Source of the DNA: Roseomonas sp.
GTDB taxonomy: Bacteria > Pseudomonadota > Alphaproteobacteria > Acetobacterales > Acetobacteraceae
Assembly: GCA_020249775.1 (NCBI GenBank)
Contig: JADCFA010000029.1
Span: 20,139 to 84,138, forward strand
Direction: 5' to 3'
Length of the DNA: 64,000 nt
Numbering within the stretch: the first letter of the stretch is position 1; every line of letters begins with the position of its first letter. Below the pieces are notes generated by a model. That model had not been told where the DNA came from, did no database searches, and saw only the letters and a program-made list of their open reading frames with translations. Positions 9,077-18,556 of this stretch are shown here, piece after piece. A program made the position numbers and the translations under genes.

Positions 9077-9666
9077 GCTTCCGGCAGATCCAGGATGGGC
9101 GCTTCATCTATGGGGAAGAACATCCCCTCACTCCAAACGCCAAGCACCTGGCGGCCATTAAGCGTCTCAGGCTGCGCCAAGGCCACCAATTCGTAAAACA
9201 CGGCACGATTGATGCGCGCCTCAAGCCCCGGGCGGACGGTGATATAGGGGCGCGGTTCGCGGCTCACGGGGTCAAGATGCACGCGGATCGGGTGTTCCGC
9301 ATCGGCGGTCACCATTTCATCCAGATTGGTGCGGAAGCTCAGGCATTGGCGCGGTGCGCCATCGCCGCAATCACAATCGCGCCAGAAAAGTTCAACCGCG
9401 ATGAAGGGCGCGTCTTCAACCTCGATCCGGCCGCGCTCCACCGGGGTTTCCAGGATATAGGATCCATCCGCGCCGCGCTTCAGGACAGAACCGAATAGGC
9501 AGACCATTTCCTTCCGCCCAATCGGGCTGCCGCGGTAATACCAGGTCCCGTCGCGGGCGATGCGGATGGCAATGTCGCCCACATCATGCGGCTGGCGGGG
9601 CGCGCGCCCTTCCATCACATCGGCATGCGCGTGATTTTGTCCTTTCGCCGCATCCTGGAACGCCAT
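9073..9666 (-). CDS. DUF1285 domain protein
   Basis: A 197-residue cytoplasmic protein of the DUF1285 family, whose members have a two-domain beta-rich fold and no assigned activity. Visible hallmarks are DGTWYYRGSPIGRKEMVCLF near the N-terminus, then ETPVERGRIEVEDAPF, a CDCGDG stretch, the central LSFRTNLDEMV, and GLEARINRAVFYELVALA. The start at 9666 (MAFQDAAKG) has GAGAAAAG upstream; the frame continues 14 codons further. It heads the four-gene run DUF1285-NUDIX-DUF6111-cca and is divergent from the MoxR gene, with about 105 bases between them for promoters. Confidence 0.85.
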   Translation of the reverse strand: MAFQDAAKGQNHAHADVMEGRAPRQPHDVGDIAIRIARDGTWYYRGSPIGRKEMVCLFGSVLKRGADGSYILETPVERGRIEVEDAPFIAVELFWRDCDCGDGAPRQCLSFRTNLDEMVTADAEHPIRVHLDPVSREPRPYITVRPGLEARINRAVFYELVALAQPETLNGRQVLGVWSEGMFFPIDEAPILDLPEA

Positions 9667-9771
9667 AATCTTTTCTCGACCCTTGCCGTATGACCCCACG
9701 CCACCCAACCTGACCTAAGGCGGGGACGAGTCCGGAGAACAACCGCAGTCAATATAGGGAGCCTATCCCGC

Positions 9772-10776
9772 ATGCGTGAAGGTGCTGAAGCCCAGGAAGC
9801 GACTTTCCTGGTGCAGGAAGTTGAAAAACTGGGCCAAAAGCTGGCCGGCGTGAGGGCTGCCATCGGTGCGGCCATCTATGGTCAGGCCGATGTGGTGGAA
9901 CAAAGCCTGATCGGGCTGCTCTCGGGCGGACATGTGCTGCTGGTGGGGGTGCCGGGCTTGGGCAAGACCAAGCTGGTCGAAACGCTCGGCCGGGTAATGG
10001 GGCTGGATGCCAGGCGGGTGCAATTCACGCCCGATCTGATGCCGGCCGATATCCTGGGCAGTGAGGTCTTGGAAGACCAGACCGATGGCAGGCGGGGCTT
10101 TCGCTTTCTGAAGGGTCCGATCTTCTGCCAATTGCTGATGGCGGACGAAATCAACCGCGCCTCACCGCGCACGCAATCCGCCCTTTTGCAGGCCATGCAG
10201 GAACAGCGCGTGGCGATTGCCGGGGAAATCCACCCCTTGCCGCAGCCCTTCCATGTGCTGGCGACGCAGAACCCGATCGAACAGGAAGGCACCTACCCCC
10301 TGCCGGAAGCGCAGCTTGACCGTTTTCTGCTCGAAATCGCCATCAGCTACCCGGATGAGGCCGCGGAACGCGCCATGCTGCTGGCCACCACCGGCGCGCC
10401 GGAAGCACCCCCGCCCCAGGCGCTGACCGCCACCGAATTGATGGCCGCGCAAGCCCTGATCCGGCGCATGCCGGTGGGGGAGAAGGTGCTGGAAGCGATC
10501 CTGAAACTCGTGCGCGGCGCGCGGCCTGAAACCGCCAGCCTGCCGATTGTGCGTGATAGCCTGGCCTGGGGGCCTGGTCCCCGCGCGGCGCAGGCGCTGA
10601 TGCTGGCCAGCCGCGCCCGCGCCGTTCTGGATGGGCGGCTTTCACCATCATTGGATGATGTGCTGGCCTTGGCCGAACCCGTGCTACGCCACCGCATGGC
10701 GCTCAATTTCGCCGCCCGGGCGGAAGGGGCCAAGCTTGCCGATGTGATCGCCGCGCTGAAGGCCGATCTTGGCTGA
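9772..10776 (+). CDS. MoxR family AAA+ ATPase
   Basis: A 334-residue MoxR-type AAA+ ATPase, thought to act as a chaperone for assembly or metal loading of partner complexes. Walker A is GVPGLGKTK, Walker B LLMADEINRA, followed by SALLQAMQEQ, sensor 1 ATQNPIEQEGTYPLPEAQ and the C-terminal lid. Length is typical (about 330). It is the first gene of a MoxR-DUF58-BatA/DUF4159 run; the next gene begins 8 bases before this one ends. No specific partner beyond the operon is visible. Confidence 0.93.
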   Translation: MREGAEAQEATFLVQEVEKLGQKLAGVRAAIGAAIYGQADVVEQSLIGLLSGGHVLLVGVPGLGKTKLVETLGRVMGLDARRVQFTPDLMPADILGSEVLEDQTDGRRGFRFLKGPIFCQLLMADEINRASPRTQSALLQAMQEQRVAIAGEIHPLPQPFHVLATQNPIEQEGTYPLPEAQLDRFLLEIAISYPDEAAERAMLLATTGAPEAPPPQALTATELMAAQALIRRMPVGEKVLEAILKLVRGARPETASLPIVRDSLAWGPGPRAAQALMLASRARAVLDGRLSPSLDDVLALAEPVLRHRMALNFAARAEGAKLADVIAALKADLG

Positions 10777-11626
10777 GGCCGCGCATAACCTTGTAACGAC
10801 GCGGGCCGAGGCTCTCGGCGCCCGCTTGCCGCCTTTGGTGGTGAAGGCCGAGCGCATTGCGGCCACCGTGATGCAAGGCGTGCATGGCCGGCGCCGGTCT
10901 GGCCAGGGGGACGCGTTTTGGCAATTCCGCCCCTATTTGCCGGGGGATGCGGCGGCGCGGGTGGATTGGCGGCAATCGGCGCGATCTGACCGGGTTTTTA
11001 TCCGCGAAACCGAATGGGAAGCGGCGCAAACCGTGGCGCTTTGGTCCGCGCACGGCCCAGGGATGGCCTGGCGCAGCCGGGATGCCCTGCCGCTCAAGCA
11101 GGAACGCGCCGAGATGCTGTTGCTGGCACTCGCCGCGCTGTTGCTACGCGGTGGGGAAAGGGTCCGCGCATTCGGCGCGCCGCGCGCCTTTATTGGCCGC
11201 GCGGCGCTCGCACCCTTGGCGGGTTTTCTGCCGGAACAGCCACCGATCCCAGCCGACCCCCGGCTGCCGCGCCATGCGCGCGTGGTGCTGTTCAGTGATT
11301 TCCTGGCCCCGCTTGAGGAAACCCGCGCCACATTGGCGGGTTTGGCGGCACAGGGCCTGCGCGGGCATCTGCTGCAAATCCTCGACCCCGCAGAGGAAAC
11401 CCTGCCCTTCGCCGGGCATATCCGCTTTGAAGACCCCTCGGGCGGCGCCCCCGCGCCCATTCCAAGGACCGAGGCTTTGCGTGGCGCCTATCAGGCCGCG
11501 CTCGCCCTGCATCGGGAAGGGTTGGCGGCCATGGCGCTGTCACTTGGCTTCAGCTTTGCCACCCATCGCACGGATCAGCCGCCGGAGCTTGCCTTGCTCG
11601 CGCTATTTCAGCGGCTGGAGGCCTGA
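10769..11626 (+). CDS. DUF58 domain protein (MoxR partner)
   Basis: A 285-residue DUF58 protein with a degenerate von Willebrand A-like fold, usually encoded beside MoxR. The family core is seen as RRSGQGDAFWQFRPYLPGDAAARVDWRQSARSDRVFIRE (positions about 40-80). The start is read as TTG at 10769, overlapping the moxR-type gene by 8 bases; no ATG lies near, so initiation is uncertain. The stop overlaps the start of the next gene (TGATG at 11625-11629). It probably works with the ATPase and the downstream membrane protein as one unit. Confidence 0.87.
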   Translation: MAEAAHNLVTTRAEALGARLPPLVVKAERIAATVMQGVHGRRRSGQGDAFWQFRPYLPGDAAARVDWRQSARSDRVFIRETEWEAAQTVALWSAHGPGMAWRSRDALPLKQERAEMLLLALAALLLRGGERVRAFGAPRAFIGRAALAPLAGFLPEQPPIPADPRLPRHARVVLFSDFLAPLEETRATLAGLAAQGLRGHLLQILDPAEETLPFAGHIRFEDPSGGAPAPIPRTEALRGAYQAALALHREGLAAMALSLGFSFATHRTDQPPELALLALFQRLEA

Positions 11627-14349
11627 TGCTGACCCTTGGGCCCATCGGCTTCGCTGCCCCTTGGCTATTGCTGGCGCTGCCGGCGCTGCCGGTGCTGTGG
11701 TGGCTGCTCAGGGTCACGCCGCCCGCGCCCAAGCGCCAAATCTTCCCACCCACGCGCATTTTGCGCGAATTGCAGCCCGCCGAGGCCACGCCGGCGCGCA
11801 CGCCCTGGTGGTTGCTGTTGCTGCGCCTGATCGTGGCAGGGCTGATCATTCTGGGCCTCGCCCGACCCATATGGCAGCCCATGGCCGGCACCGGCCAATC
11901 CGGCCCGCTGCTGCTGCTGCTGGATGATGGCTGGGCCGCTGCGCCGGATTGGGCGCGACGCATGACGCATGCGCAGCGCATCCTGGAAGCCGCCAAGCGC
12001 GAAGCCCGCCCCGTCGCGCTGCTGACCACGGCCCCGCAGCAGAATGAGGCTGATCCGCTGAGCTTCCTGCCCGCCGAGGAAGCCGCCGCGCGCCTCGCGG
12101 TCGTGCGCCCCAAACCCTGGACGCCGGATCGCGCCGCCGCACTCGCCGCGCTGAATGCGCTACGCGCCGCCAATCCCGCAGGCTTTGAGAGCCTATTCCT
12201 GACCGATGGGCTGGATCATGGTGCGGGTCAGGATACGCAAGCCTTGCTGAATGCACTTACCGCTGCCGGGCCGCTTACGCTGATGCAGGCGCCGGCCGAG
12301 CCTCGGCGCGTCATCGCGCCACCGGTTTTGGAAGGTGACCGGCTACGCTTGAAATTATTGCAGGCGCCGGTGGCGCTGCCCGGGCAGGCCGCGATCCTGG
12401 CGCGTGGCGGGGATGGTGCCAGCCTGGCGCGGGTGGAACTTGCCCTGCCGGCGGGCGCTGCCAGCGCCGAAGCAGCGCTGCAATTGCCAAGCGAAATCCG
12501 CAACCAGGTGGTGCGGTTGGAATTGGAACCGGAAGCCGGCGCGGCAGGCGTTTTCCTGCTGGATGAAAGCTTCCGCCGTCGCCCGGTCGGCCTTGCCGCA
12601 GCCGAGGATACCGGGGCAGATGCGCCGCTGATCGGCCCGCTTTTCTATCTGCTGCGGGCACTTGATCCCTTTGCGGAACTCAGGCGCGGCACGCCGGAAG
12701 CGCTGCTCGCGCGCCGGCTTTCCGTGCTGATCCTGGCGGATCGCGAATTGGCGGACCCGAAGGAACGTGAAGCACTCGATGCCTGGGTGCGCCAGGGCGG
12801 CACGCTGATCCGCTTTGCTGGGCCTCGCCTGGCGGCCAAGCAGGATACGCTGCTGCCCGTGCCCTTGCGTGCCGGGGAACGCCAATTGGGCGGCATGCTG
12901 ACCTGGGAAAAGCCGCAAACCCTCGCCCCCTTCCCTGATCATTCGCCCTTTGCAGGGCTGATCCCACCCGCTGAGGTCACTATTGAGCGCCAGGTCCTGG
13001 CGGAGCCTTCGCCGCGCCTTGCGGAACGAAGCTGGGCGCGGCTCGCGGATGGGACGCCCCTGGTCACGGCGGAGTCACGCGGCGCGGGGCGGATTGTGCT
13101 GTTTCATGTGACGGCTCAGGCGGAATGGTCGAACCTGCCGCTGTCTGGGCTTTTCGTGGATATGCTGCGGCGCTTGGTTTCCCTTTCCGCAGGCGTCGCG
13201 GCGGGGGAGGCGGATCAGCCCTTGGCGCCACTTGAAACACTGGATGGTTTCGGCCGGCTTGGCGCGCCGCCAGCGGGTGCCGCGCCAGTCTCTGCCCGCG
13301 CCTTGGATGAAACCCGCGCATCGCCGCGCCACCCGCCCGGCTGGTATGGCCCTGCCGGCGCCGCTGGTGAGGCTGCCTATCGCCGCGCCTTGAACCTCGC
13401 GTCCCACCTGCCCGCACCGCAATTGATGGGCGCGCCGCCGGCCTCGGCCCGCGTGGAAACGCTGGGCGGTGAAGCGGCGGAACGTGATCTCGGCCCGTGG
13501 CTTTTGGCTGCTGCCTTTGCGCTGTTTCTGGTGGAGCTAATCGCCGCCCTTGGCCTGCGCGGCCTATGGCAGCCACGGCGTTTGGCGCTGCCCGCGCTTT
13601 TGCTGCTGGTGTTGGCGCCGTGGCAGGTAAACGCGCAAGGCGCGGATGGGAGCGCCGCACTCGCGACACGCCTTGCCTATATTCAGACCGGCGATGCGGC
13701 GGTGGATGAAACCTCCCACAGCGGCCTTGCGGGGCTTTCTGATTTCGTCAATCGGCGCACGGCGGCGGCGCTGGCCGAACCCCATGGTGTGACGCCCGGG
13801 CAGGATGATCTTTCCTTCTACCCTTTGGTCTATTGGCCGATCCTGCCCGATGCGCCCACGCCCAATGCAACCGCGGTGGCGGCGCTGAATGATTTCATGC
13901 GCCAGGGCGGCATCATCCTGATGGATACGCGCGATCAGGGCTCAGGCGAGGCTATGTCGCCAAGTGCGCGTGCCGCACTTCGGCGCGTGACGCGGGATTT
14001 GGCCATACCTCCGCTGATCCCGGTGCCGGAAGACCATGTGCTGAACCGCGCCTTTTATTTGCTGAATGAATTGCCGGGGCGGTTTGCCGGCGGCCAGGTC
14101 TGGGTAGCGCGCGATCAGGACCGCGCCAATGACAGCGTGAGCCCGGTGATTCTAGGCGGGCATGATTGGGCGGCGGCCTGGGCGATGGACCGCAATGGCC
14201 AGCACCCGCACGCCACCATCCCCGGCGGCGTGCGGCAGCGTTTGCTGGCCTATCGTTTCGGGACCAATTTGGTGATGTATGCGCTCACCGGGAACTACAA
14301 GGGCGATCAGGTGCATGTGCCCGCGATATTGGAGCGGTTGGGGAATTAG
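11626..14349 (+). CDS. BatA-domain / DUF4159 membrane protein
   Basis: A 907-residue membrane protein. The N-terminus is a BatA-type (aerotolerance regulator N-terminal) segment with two membrane helices (GFAAPWLLLALPALPVLWWL and about residues 62-80). A glutamine-amidotransferase-like/VWA-like central region follows, then one or two helices near residues 625-670. The C-terminal DUF4159 domain includes YPLVYWPILPD, FMRQGGIILMDTRDQG and the closing FGTNLVMYALTGNYKGDQVHVPAI. This is the third gene of the MoxR-DUF58 operon, an arrangement known from alphaproteobacteria. The role is unknown; envelope-associated chaperone or stress functions have been suggested for related Bat proteins. Confidence 0.87.
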   Translation: MLTLGPIGFAAPWLLLALPALPVLWWLLRVTPPAPKRQIFPPTRILRELQPAEATPARTPWWLLLLRLIVAGLIILGLARPIWQPMAGTGQSGPLLLLLDDGWAAAPDWARRMTHAQRILEAAKREARPVALLTTAPQQNEADPLSFLPAEEAAARLAVVRPKPWTPDRAAALAALNALRAANPAGFESLFLTDGLDHGAGQDTQALLNALTAAGPLTLMQAPAEPRRVIAPPVLEGDRLRLKLLQAPVALPGQAAILARGGDGASLARVELALPAGAASAEAALQLPSEIRNQVVRLELEPEAGAAGVFLLDESFRRRPVGLAAAEDTGADAPLIGPLFYLLRALDPFAELRRGTPEALLARRLSVLILADRELADPKEREALDAWVRQGGTLIRFAGPRLAAKQDTLLPVPLRAGERQLGGMLTWEKPQTLAPFPDHSPFAGLIPPAEVTIERQVLAEPSPRLAERSWARLADGTPLVTAESRGAGRIVLFHVTAQAEWSNLPLSGLFVDMLRRLVSLSAGVAAGEADQPLAPLETLDGFGRLGAPPAGAAPVSARALDETRASPRHPPGWYGPAGAAGEAAYRRALNLASHLPAPQLMGAPPASARVETLGGEAAERDLGPWLLAAAFALFLVELIAALGLRGLWQPRRLALPALLLLVLAPWQVNAQGADGSAALATRLAYIQTGDAAVDETSHSGLAGLSDFVNRRTAAALAEPHGVTPGQDDLSFYPLVYWPILPDAPTPNATAVAALNDFMRQGGIILMDTRDQGSGEAMSPSARAALRRVTRDLAIPPLIPVPEDHVLNRAFYLLNELPGRFAGGQVWVARDQDRANDSVSPVILGGHDWAAAWAMDRNGQHPHATIPGGVRQRLLAYRFGTNLVMYALTGNYKGDQVHVPAILERLGN

Positions 14350-14371
14350 GGGGGCGTTATCACCCCCTTTT
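14349..14371. terminator. Terminator between convergent genes
   Basis: A GGGGG arm (14350-14354) and a CCCCC arm (14363-14367) form a short stem over an 8-base loop, followed by TTTTGTTT on the plus strand. It begins at the stop codon of the DUF4159 gene and lies just before the stop of the convergent binding-protein gene, so it fits a plus-strand terminator. Confidence 0.65.
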
Positions 14372-14378
14372 GTTTACC

Positions 14379-15401
14379 TCACCTAATCGGCGGCGCATAC
14401 ATCAGGCCGCCACGCGTCCACAAATCATTCAAGCCGCGCGGCAGGTTGATGGGTGAATCCTTGCCAAGATTGCGATCAAAGATTTCACCGTAATTCCCAA
14501 CCGCCTTGATGGCGTTATAGGCCCAGCGCCGATCAATCCCCATCAGCGGCCCGTGATCACCCGAAACACCAAGCAAGCGACGAATGGCGGGGTTGGGATT
14601 ATTAAGCATCTGATCCACATTGGCTTGCGTGACACCCAATTCCTCGGCTTCGATCAGCGCAAAGACGGTCCAGCGCACGATATCGAAGAACTGGTCATCA
14701 CCATGGCGCACCGCCGGCGCCATGGGTTCCTTTGAGATGATGTCCGGCAGCACCACGTGCTCGGCCGGGTTGCGAAGCGCGCTGCGGAGGCCCGCAAGCT
14801 GCGACGCATCGGTGGAATAGGCATCGCAGCGACCGTTATTATAGGCGTTCCGCGTTTCCTCATTCTGTTCAAACACCAAGGGCTGGATACGCGTATTCGT
14901 GCTGCGCGCCCAATCGGCAAGGTTCAATTCATTCGTGGTTCCAGCGGTCACGCAAATCGTCGCCCCCGCCAGATCAGTCGCGCGCTTGGCGCCGGTTGAG
15001 ACCCGCACCATGAAACCTTGGCCATCATAGAAATTGACCGCGGTGAAATTGAGCCCATTCGCGGTATCACGCGTATGGGACCAGGTGGTGGTGCGCGACA
15101 GCATATCCACCTGCCCGGATTGCAAGGCGGGAAGGCGTGATTGGGAAGACAGCACCACCCAGCGCACCTTATTCCCGTCACCCAGGATCGCGGCAGCCAC
15201 CGCGCGGCAGGTATCCGCATCAAGGCCACGATTGACGCCCTGGCTATCAATCACGCCAAAGCCAGGCGAGCCCGGATGTGCCCCGCAATTCAGCGCATCG
15301 CGCGCACGAATGGCGGCAACGGTCGGGCCTTGCTGCACCGGTTGCGCAAATGCCGGCAGCGCAGCGAGCAAGCCGGCGGCAAGCAGGAATTTGGCTTTCA
15401 T
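14379..15401 (-). CDS. Amino-acid ABC transporter substrate-binding protein (AapJ-like)
   Basis: A 340-residue periplasmic binding protein with a cleavable signal peptide (MKAKFLLAAGLLAALPAFAQ). The mature part reads like the general L-amino-acid binding protein AapJ/BztA: CGAHPGSPGFGVIDSQG, GLDADTCRAVAAAI, SGQVDMLSRTTTWSHTRD and the closing RGGLMYAPPIR. The start ATG at 15399-15401 follows GGAGGAAG; the longer frame to 15602 is discounted. No AapQMP permease or ATPase genes lie nearby. It is instead the third gene of a minus-strand run behind a TAXI-type TRAP transporter, 25 bases after the TRAP permease stop. Confidence 0.9.
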   Translation of the reverse strand: MKAKFLLAAGLLAALPAFAQPVQQGPTVAAIRARDALNCGAHPGSPGFGVIDSQGVNRGLDADTCRAVAAAILGDGNKVRWVVLSSQSRLPALQSGQVDMLSRTTTWSHTRDTANGLNFTAVNFYDGQGFMVRVSTGAKRATDLAGATICVTAGTTNELNLADWARSTNTRIQPLVFEQNEETRNAYNNGRCDAYSTDASQLAGLRSALRNPAEHVVLPDIISKEPMAPAVRHGDDQFFDIVRWTVFALIEAEELGVTQANVDQMLNNPNPAIRRLLGVSGDHGPLMGIDRRWAYNAIKAVGNYGEIFDRNLGKDSPINLPRGLNDLWTRGGLMYAPPIR

Positions 15402-15426
15402 TTTCTTCCTCCCGGATTGGTCAATT

Positions 15427-17319
15427 TCACGCGGGCACCGGCTTGGAAAGGCGCTGCCACGAGGCAACGCCACAAAGCACAGCAAGCGCCAGCAATAGGC
15501 GCTGCGTATCGGGCAGCAGATGCAAGAAGGCCGCCGCCAGCCCGACAAGACCCATGGCCCAGCGCAAGACCCAGCCCATTGGGCGCAACAAATACCCCGC
15601 ATAGGATGCAGTAATCAGCGTCAGTGCCGAAAGCTGAATAAGTGTCGCGGTCGCAATATCAAACAAACTACCCCGCAGCATGATCCCTGGGTCATAAATA
15701 AAGGCAAAGCCCACGGTGAAACCGGCAATGCCAAAGCGTGAGGCATGGATACTGGCAATGGTCGGGCTTGCCTTGGCGATGGCAGCGGCGGCGAAGGCGG
15801 CAGCGGCAACGGGCGGGGTCGCATCCGCGATCACCGCGAAATAGAAGACAAAGAGATGCGCTTGCAGCACATCAATCCCAAGCGGCCGACCCAATTCCAG
15901 CACCTGCGGCACGCCAATCGCCGCCGCGATGATGTAGGAAGGCGTGGTTGGAATGCCGAGGCCAAGCACCAGCACGGTGATACAGAGCAGCACCAGCAGC
16001 AGCGCCAGATTGCCCGCCGACAAATCCTTGATGATGCCGCCAAAGGCCACGACCATACCTGTCGCTGTGAGTGCAGAGACCACCACGCCAGCACCGGCGA
16101 TGGAAACCGCCAGCGGCGCCATGGTGAAGCCGGCATCCGCCAGGCTATCCAGAATGCGCCGCCAGCCCATGCGTGTGCGTGCGCGCAATAGCGAAACACC
16201 CACCATGGCAAGCGTTGAACAGAAGGCCGCGTAATTGCCGCTCCAGCGTTCTGTCATCAGATAGACCAGCAAACCAATCGGCAGCACAAGATGCGCATCG
16301 GCCAGCACTTCACGCCAGGCGGGAATATCCTTGAGCGCCATGGGCTCGATGCCGAGCTTCTTGGCTTCGAAATGTACGGCGGCGAGGATGGCGAAGTAAT
16401 ACATCACCGCGCCAATGGCGGCCGCGATGATGATATCGCCGTAAGGGATATTGGTGATCTCGGCCATCACAAAGGCGGCTGCGCCCATCACGGGTGGCAT
16501 CAGCGCACCACCGACGGAAGCCGCACTTTCAATGCCGGCTGCAACGGCGGGGCGATAGCCAACGCGCATCATGAGCGGAATGGTCATGGCCCCGGTGGTG
16601 ATCACATTGGACACCGAAGACCCGCTCATGGTGCCGAAAAGACCGGAGGTGACAACAGCAACCTTGGCCGGCCCGCCGCTATAGCGCCCGGCCACGGCGG
16701 CACCCAGATTTGAAAACAACCGCCCCGTGCCACTGCCCTGCATGAAGGAACCAAACAGGATGAAGACCGCGATGGTGGTGGCAACTATCCCGGTCAGCGG
16801 GCCATAGACGCCGCCCGCGGTTGGCACCAGCCAGGCGGCTTCAATGATCTCATTCAACTTGAAATTGCGCGTGTTCAGCACACCCGGCAAATGGTGGCCG
16901 ATGAACATGTAAAGCAGGCAGCCCGCCACCATCCAGGCCAGCCCCGGTTCCACCGCGCGGCGGATCGCCTCCAGCATTGTCACCAGGCAGACAATGCCAA
17001 GGGTCAGCATCAGCGGCGTGAAGGGGTCCACATATTCCATGCGGTCATTCACGGCGCCCGCATGCACGAATACCCATAAATGCGGCGCGGCAGCGGCGAT
17101 GGTCCAAAGCCAATCAAACAGGCTTGGGCGGTTTTGGGGCGAGTGTTTCTGAAACGCCGGATACATCAGGAAAAGCGGCGGCGTGAAGACCAGCAGATGG
17201 AGGCTCCGCATTTCGATCGGCTCCGGAAATCCGAAGCCGCCGAAATAAAGATGCAGCGCCGCCCATCCCGCCATCCAAAGCGTGATGGTCGTTTTCAGCC
17301 ACCCATCAAGCGCGCGCAT
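15427..17319 (-). CDS. TRAP transporter fused permease (DctQM type)
   Basis: A 630-residue fused small/large permease of a TAXI-type TRAP transporter, driven by an ion gradient. The first 150 residues give about four membrane helices (DctQ-like). The rest is a DctM-type permease with GSFMQGSGTGRLFSNLG, GGPAKVAVVTSGLFGTMSGSS and LGIPTTPSYIIAAAI, and additional C-terminal helices. It lies 36 bases after the stop of the TAXI binding protein gene, in the same direction. The substrate is unknown; TAXI systems are associated with small carboxylates or amino acids such as glutamate. Confidence 0.92.
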   Translation of the reverse strand: MRALDGWLKTTITLWMAGWAALHLYFGGFGFPEPIEMRSLHLLVFTPPLFLMYPAFQKHSPQNRPSLFDWLWTIAAAAPHLWVFVHAGAVNDRMEYVDPFTPLMLTLGIVCLVTMLEAIRRAVEPGLAWMVAGCLLYMFIGHHLPGVLNTRNFKLNEIIEAAWLVPTAGGVYGPLTGIVATTIAVFILFGSFMQGSGTGRLFSNLGAAVAGRYSGGPAKVAVVTSGLFGTMSGSSVSNVITTGAMTIPLMMRVGYRPAVAAGIESAASVGGALMPPVMGAAAFVMAEITNIPYGDIIIAAAIGAVMYYFAILAAVHFEAKKLGIEPMALKDIPAWREVLADAHLVLPIGLLVYLMTERWSGNYAAFCSTLAMVGVSLLRARTRMGWRRILDSLADAGFTMAPLAVSIAGAGVVVSALTATGMVVAFGGIIKDLSAGNLALLLVLLCITVLVLGLGIPTTPSYIIAAAIGVPQVLELGRPLGIDVLQAHLFVFYFAVIADATPPVAAAAFAAAAIAKASPTIASIHASRFGIAGFTVGFAFIYDPGIMLRGSLFDIATATLIQLSALTLITASYAGYLLRPMGWVLRWAMGLVGLAAAFLHLLPDTQRLLLALAVLCGVASWQRLSKPVPA

Positions 17320-17355
17320 GGCGTGCTTTTCTTATTCGCCAGCGCGGAAGTAAAA

Positions 17356-18345
17356 TCAGGCTGGCGGATTGGCGCCAGCTTCGCGGAAGGCGCGCACCGC
17401 ACCCCCCGCCAGCGGCACACCGCGATACTGCACGGATTGCGCCGGGTCCCAGGCGCCCATGCTGGCATGGATGGAAACCAGCCTTTGCCCCTTATTGCGG
17501 ATCAGCGTGCGCGTGATCTTGTAGGTGACATCATCCGGCACGCTTTCATGCACCAGGATCACGCTATCCATCATGGTCACCGGCACATCACCGGTCATGA
17601 GCGCGGGATAGGTGGCGCCGGGCAGAATCCCCTGCGCATAGGCATATTCCTTTTGCAGATGGTCACGCACATCCTGCGGGAAGGCGACCATATGCCCGCC
17701 GCGCCGGCCTTGCGCGATTTCGGTGAAAATCGCTGCCGGGCGCGCGAGTGCGGCATACAGATAATCCACCTGCCCATCATTATAGGCCGCCGCGATATCG
17801 GCGTAGGATCCGTTCAAATAGCGCCCGCCTTCCGCCCTGATCTTGTCCGGGCTGGTGCCGAGGAATTTCAGGATGCGCTGCAGTGTCATTTCATCCGTGC
17901 TGCTGCGCTGCGGCGCTGCGATTTTCAGGCCGCGCTGCGTCAGGATGGCGCGCATATCCTCAGGCCCCGCGCCCTTATGGCGCAGGAAATGGTGTTCCGT
18001 CGGTGAATAGCCGGTGCCGAGGCAACGGAGCTTGTCGTGCTTGGCGTTATAGGGCTCGATCCCCTGCACGGCGGAGGCCGAGAAGGCATCAATCCCCCAG
18101 CCAATCTGGGATTGGTTATTGTTGATGCGCGTGGAATTGGCGAGGCCCCCGCCAGGCACGACACGGATTTGCAGTTCAGGGTTTTCCTCCCGGATCAGGG
18201 AAGAAAGCCCCGCGGCCATGGTGTACCAGCCGCCGCCCACGGACCCCGCCACCCATTCCAGCGTGGTTTGCGCGGATGCTGTGCGGATGAAGGGGGCAGC
18301 AAGCCCGGCGCCGAGCAACAGGCGGCGTGAGGTTTGAAGCGTCAT
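17356..18345 (-). CDS. TAXI family TRAP transporter solute-binding protein
   Basis: A 329-residue periplasmic receptor of the TAXI group. The N-terminus MTLQTSRRLLLGAGLAAPF has a twin arginine and an ASA-Q cleavage site, so Tat export is possible. Family motifs are WVAGSVGGGWYTMAAGLSSL, VVPGGGLANSTRI, and QIGWGIDAFSA. The start ATG at 18343-18345 follows GGAGAGATCATC; the frame further upstream (to 18462) has no family character. It heads the TRAP run (receptor, permease, AapJ-like protein) and is divergent from the CBS gene across about 210 bases that must hold both promoters. Confidence 0.92.
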   Translation of the reverse strand: MTLQTSRRLLLGAGLAAPFIRTASAQTTLEWVAGSVGGGWYTMAAGLSSLIREENPELQIRVVPGGGLANSTRINNNQSQIGWGIDAFSASAVQGIEPYNAKHDKLRCLGTGYSPTEHHFLRHKGAGPEDMRAILTQRGLKIAAPQRSSTDEMTLQRILKFLGTSPDKIRAEGGRYLNGSYADIAAAYNDGQVDYLYAALARPAAIFTEIAQGRRGGHMVAFPQDVRDHLQKEYAYAQGILPGATYPALMTGDVPVTMMDSVILVHESVPDDVTYKITRTLIRNKGQRLVSIHASMGAWDPAQSVQYRGVPLAGGAVRAFREAGANPPA

Positions 18346-18556
18346 GATGATCTCTCCCTGGTTCCATGGCGAAAGCGGGCCGGTTTCCGGCGTGCTGGGC
18401 GAAGGCTGGCATGCGGGCGCGGGGCAAGGCAAGCGCCGATTCCGGGCCGGGAATGGCGTCACAGCGAATCAATGCTTGCGATTCCCACGCAAAGAGACCA
18501 AAAGCCCCCCAAGGAAGAGGGGGTTGGCAGCGTCCCGCAAAAGGAGGCCTCCGGCC

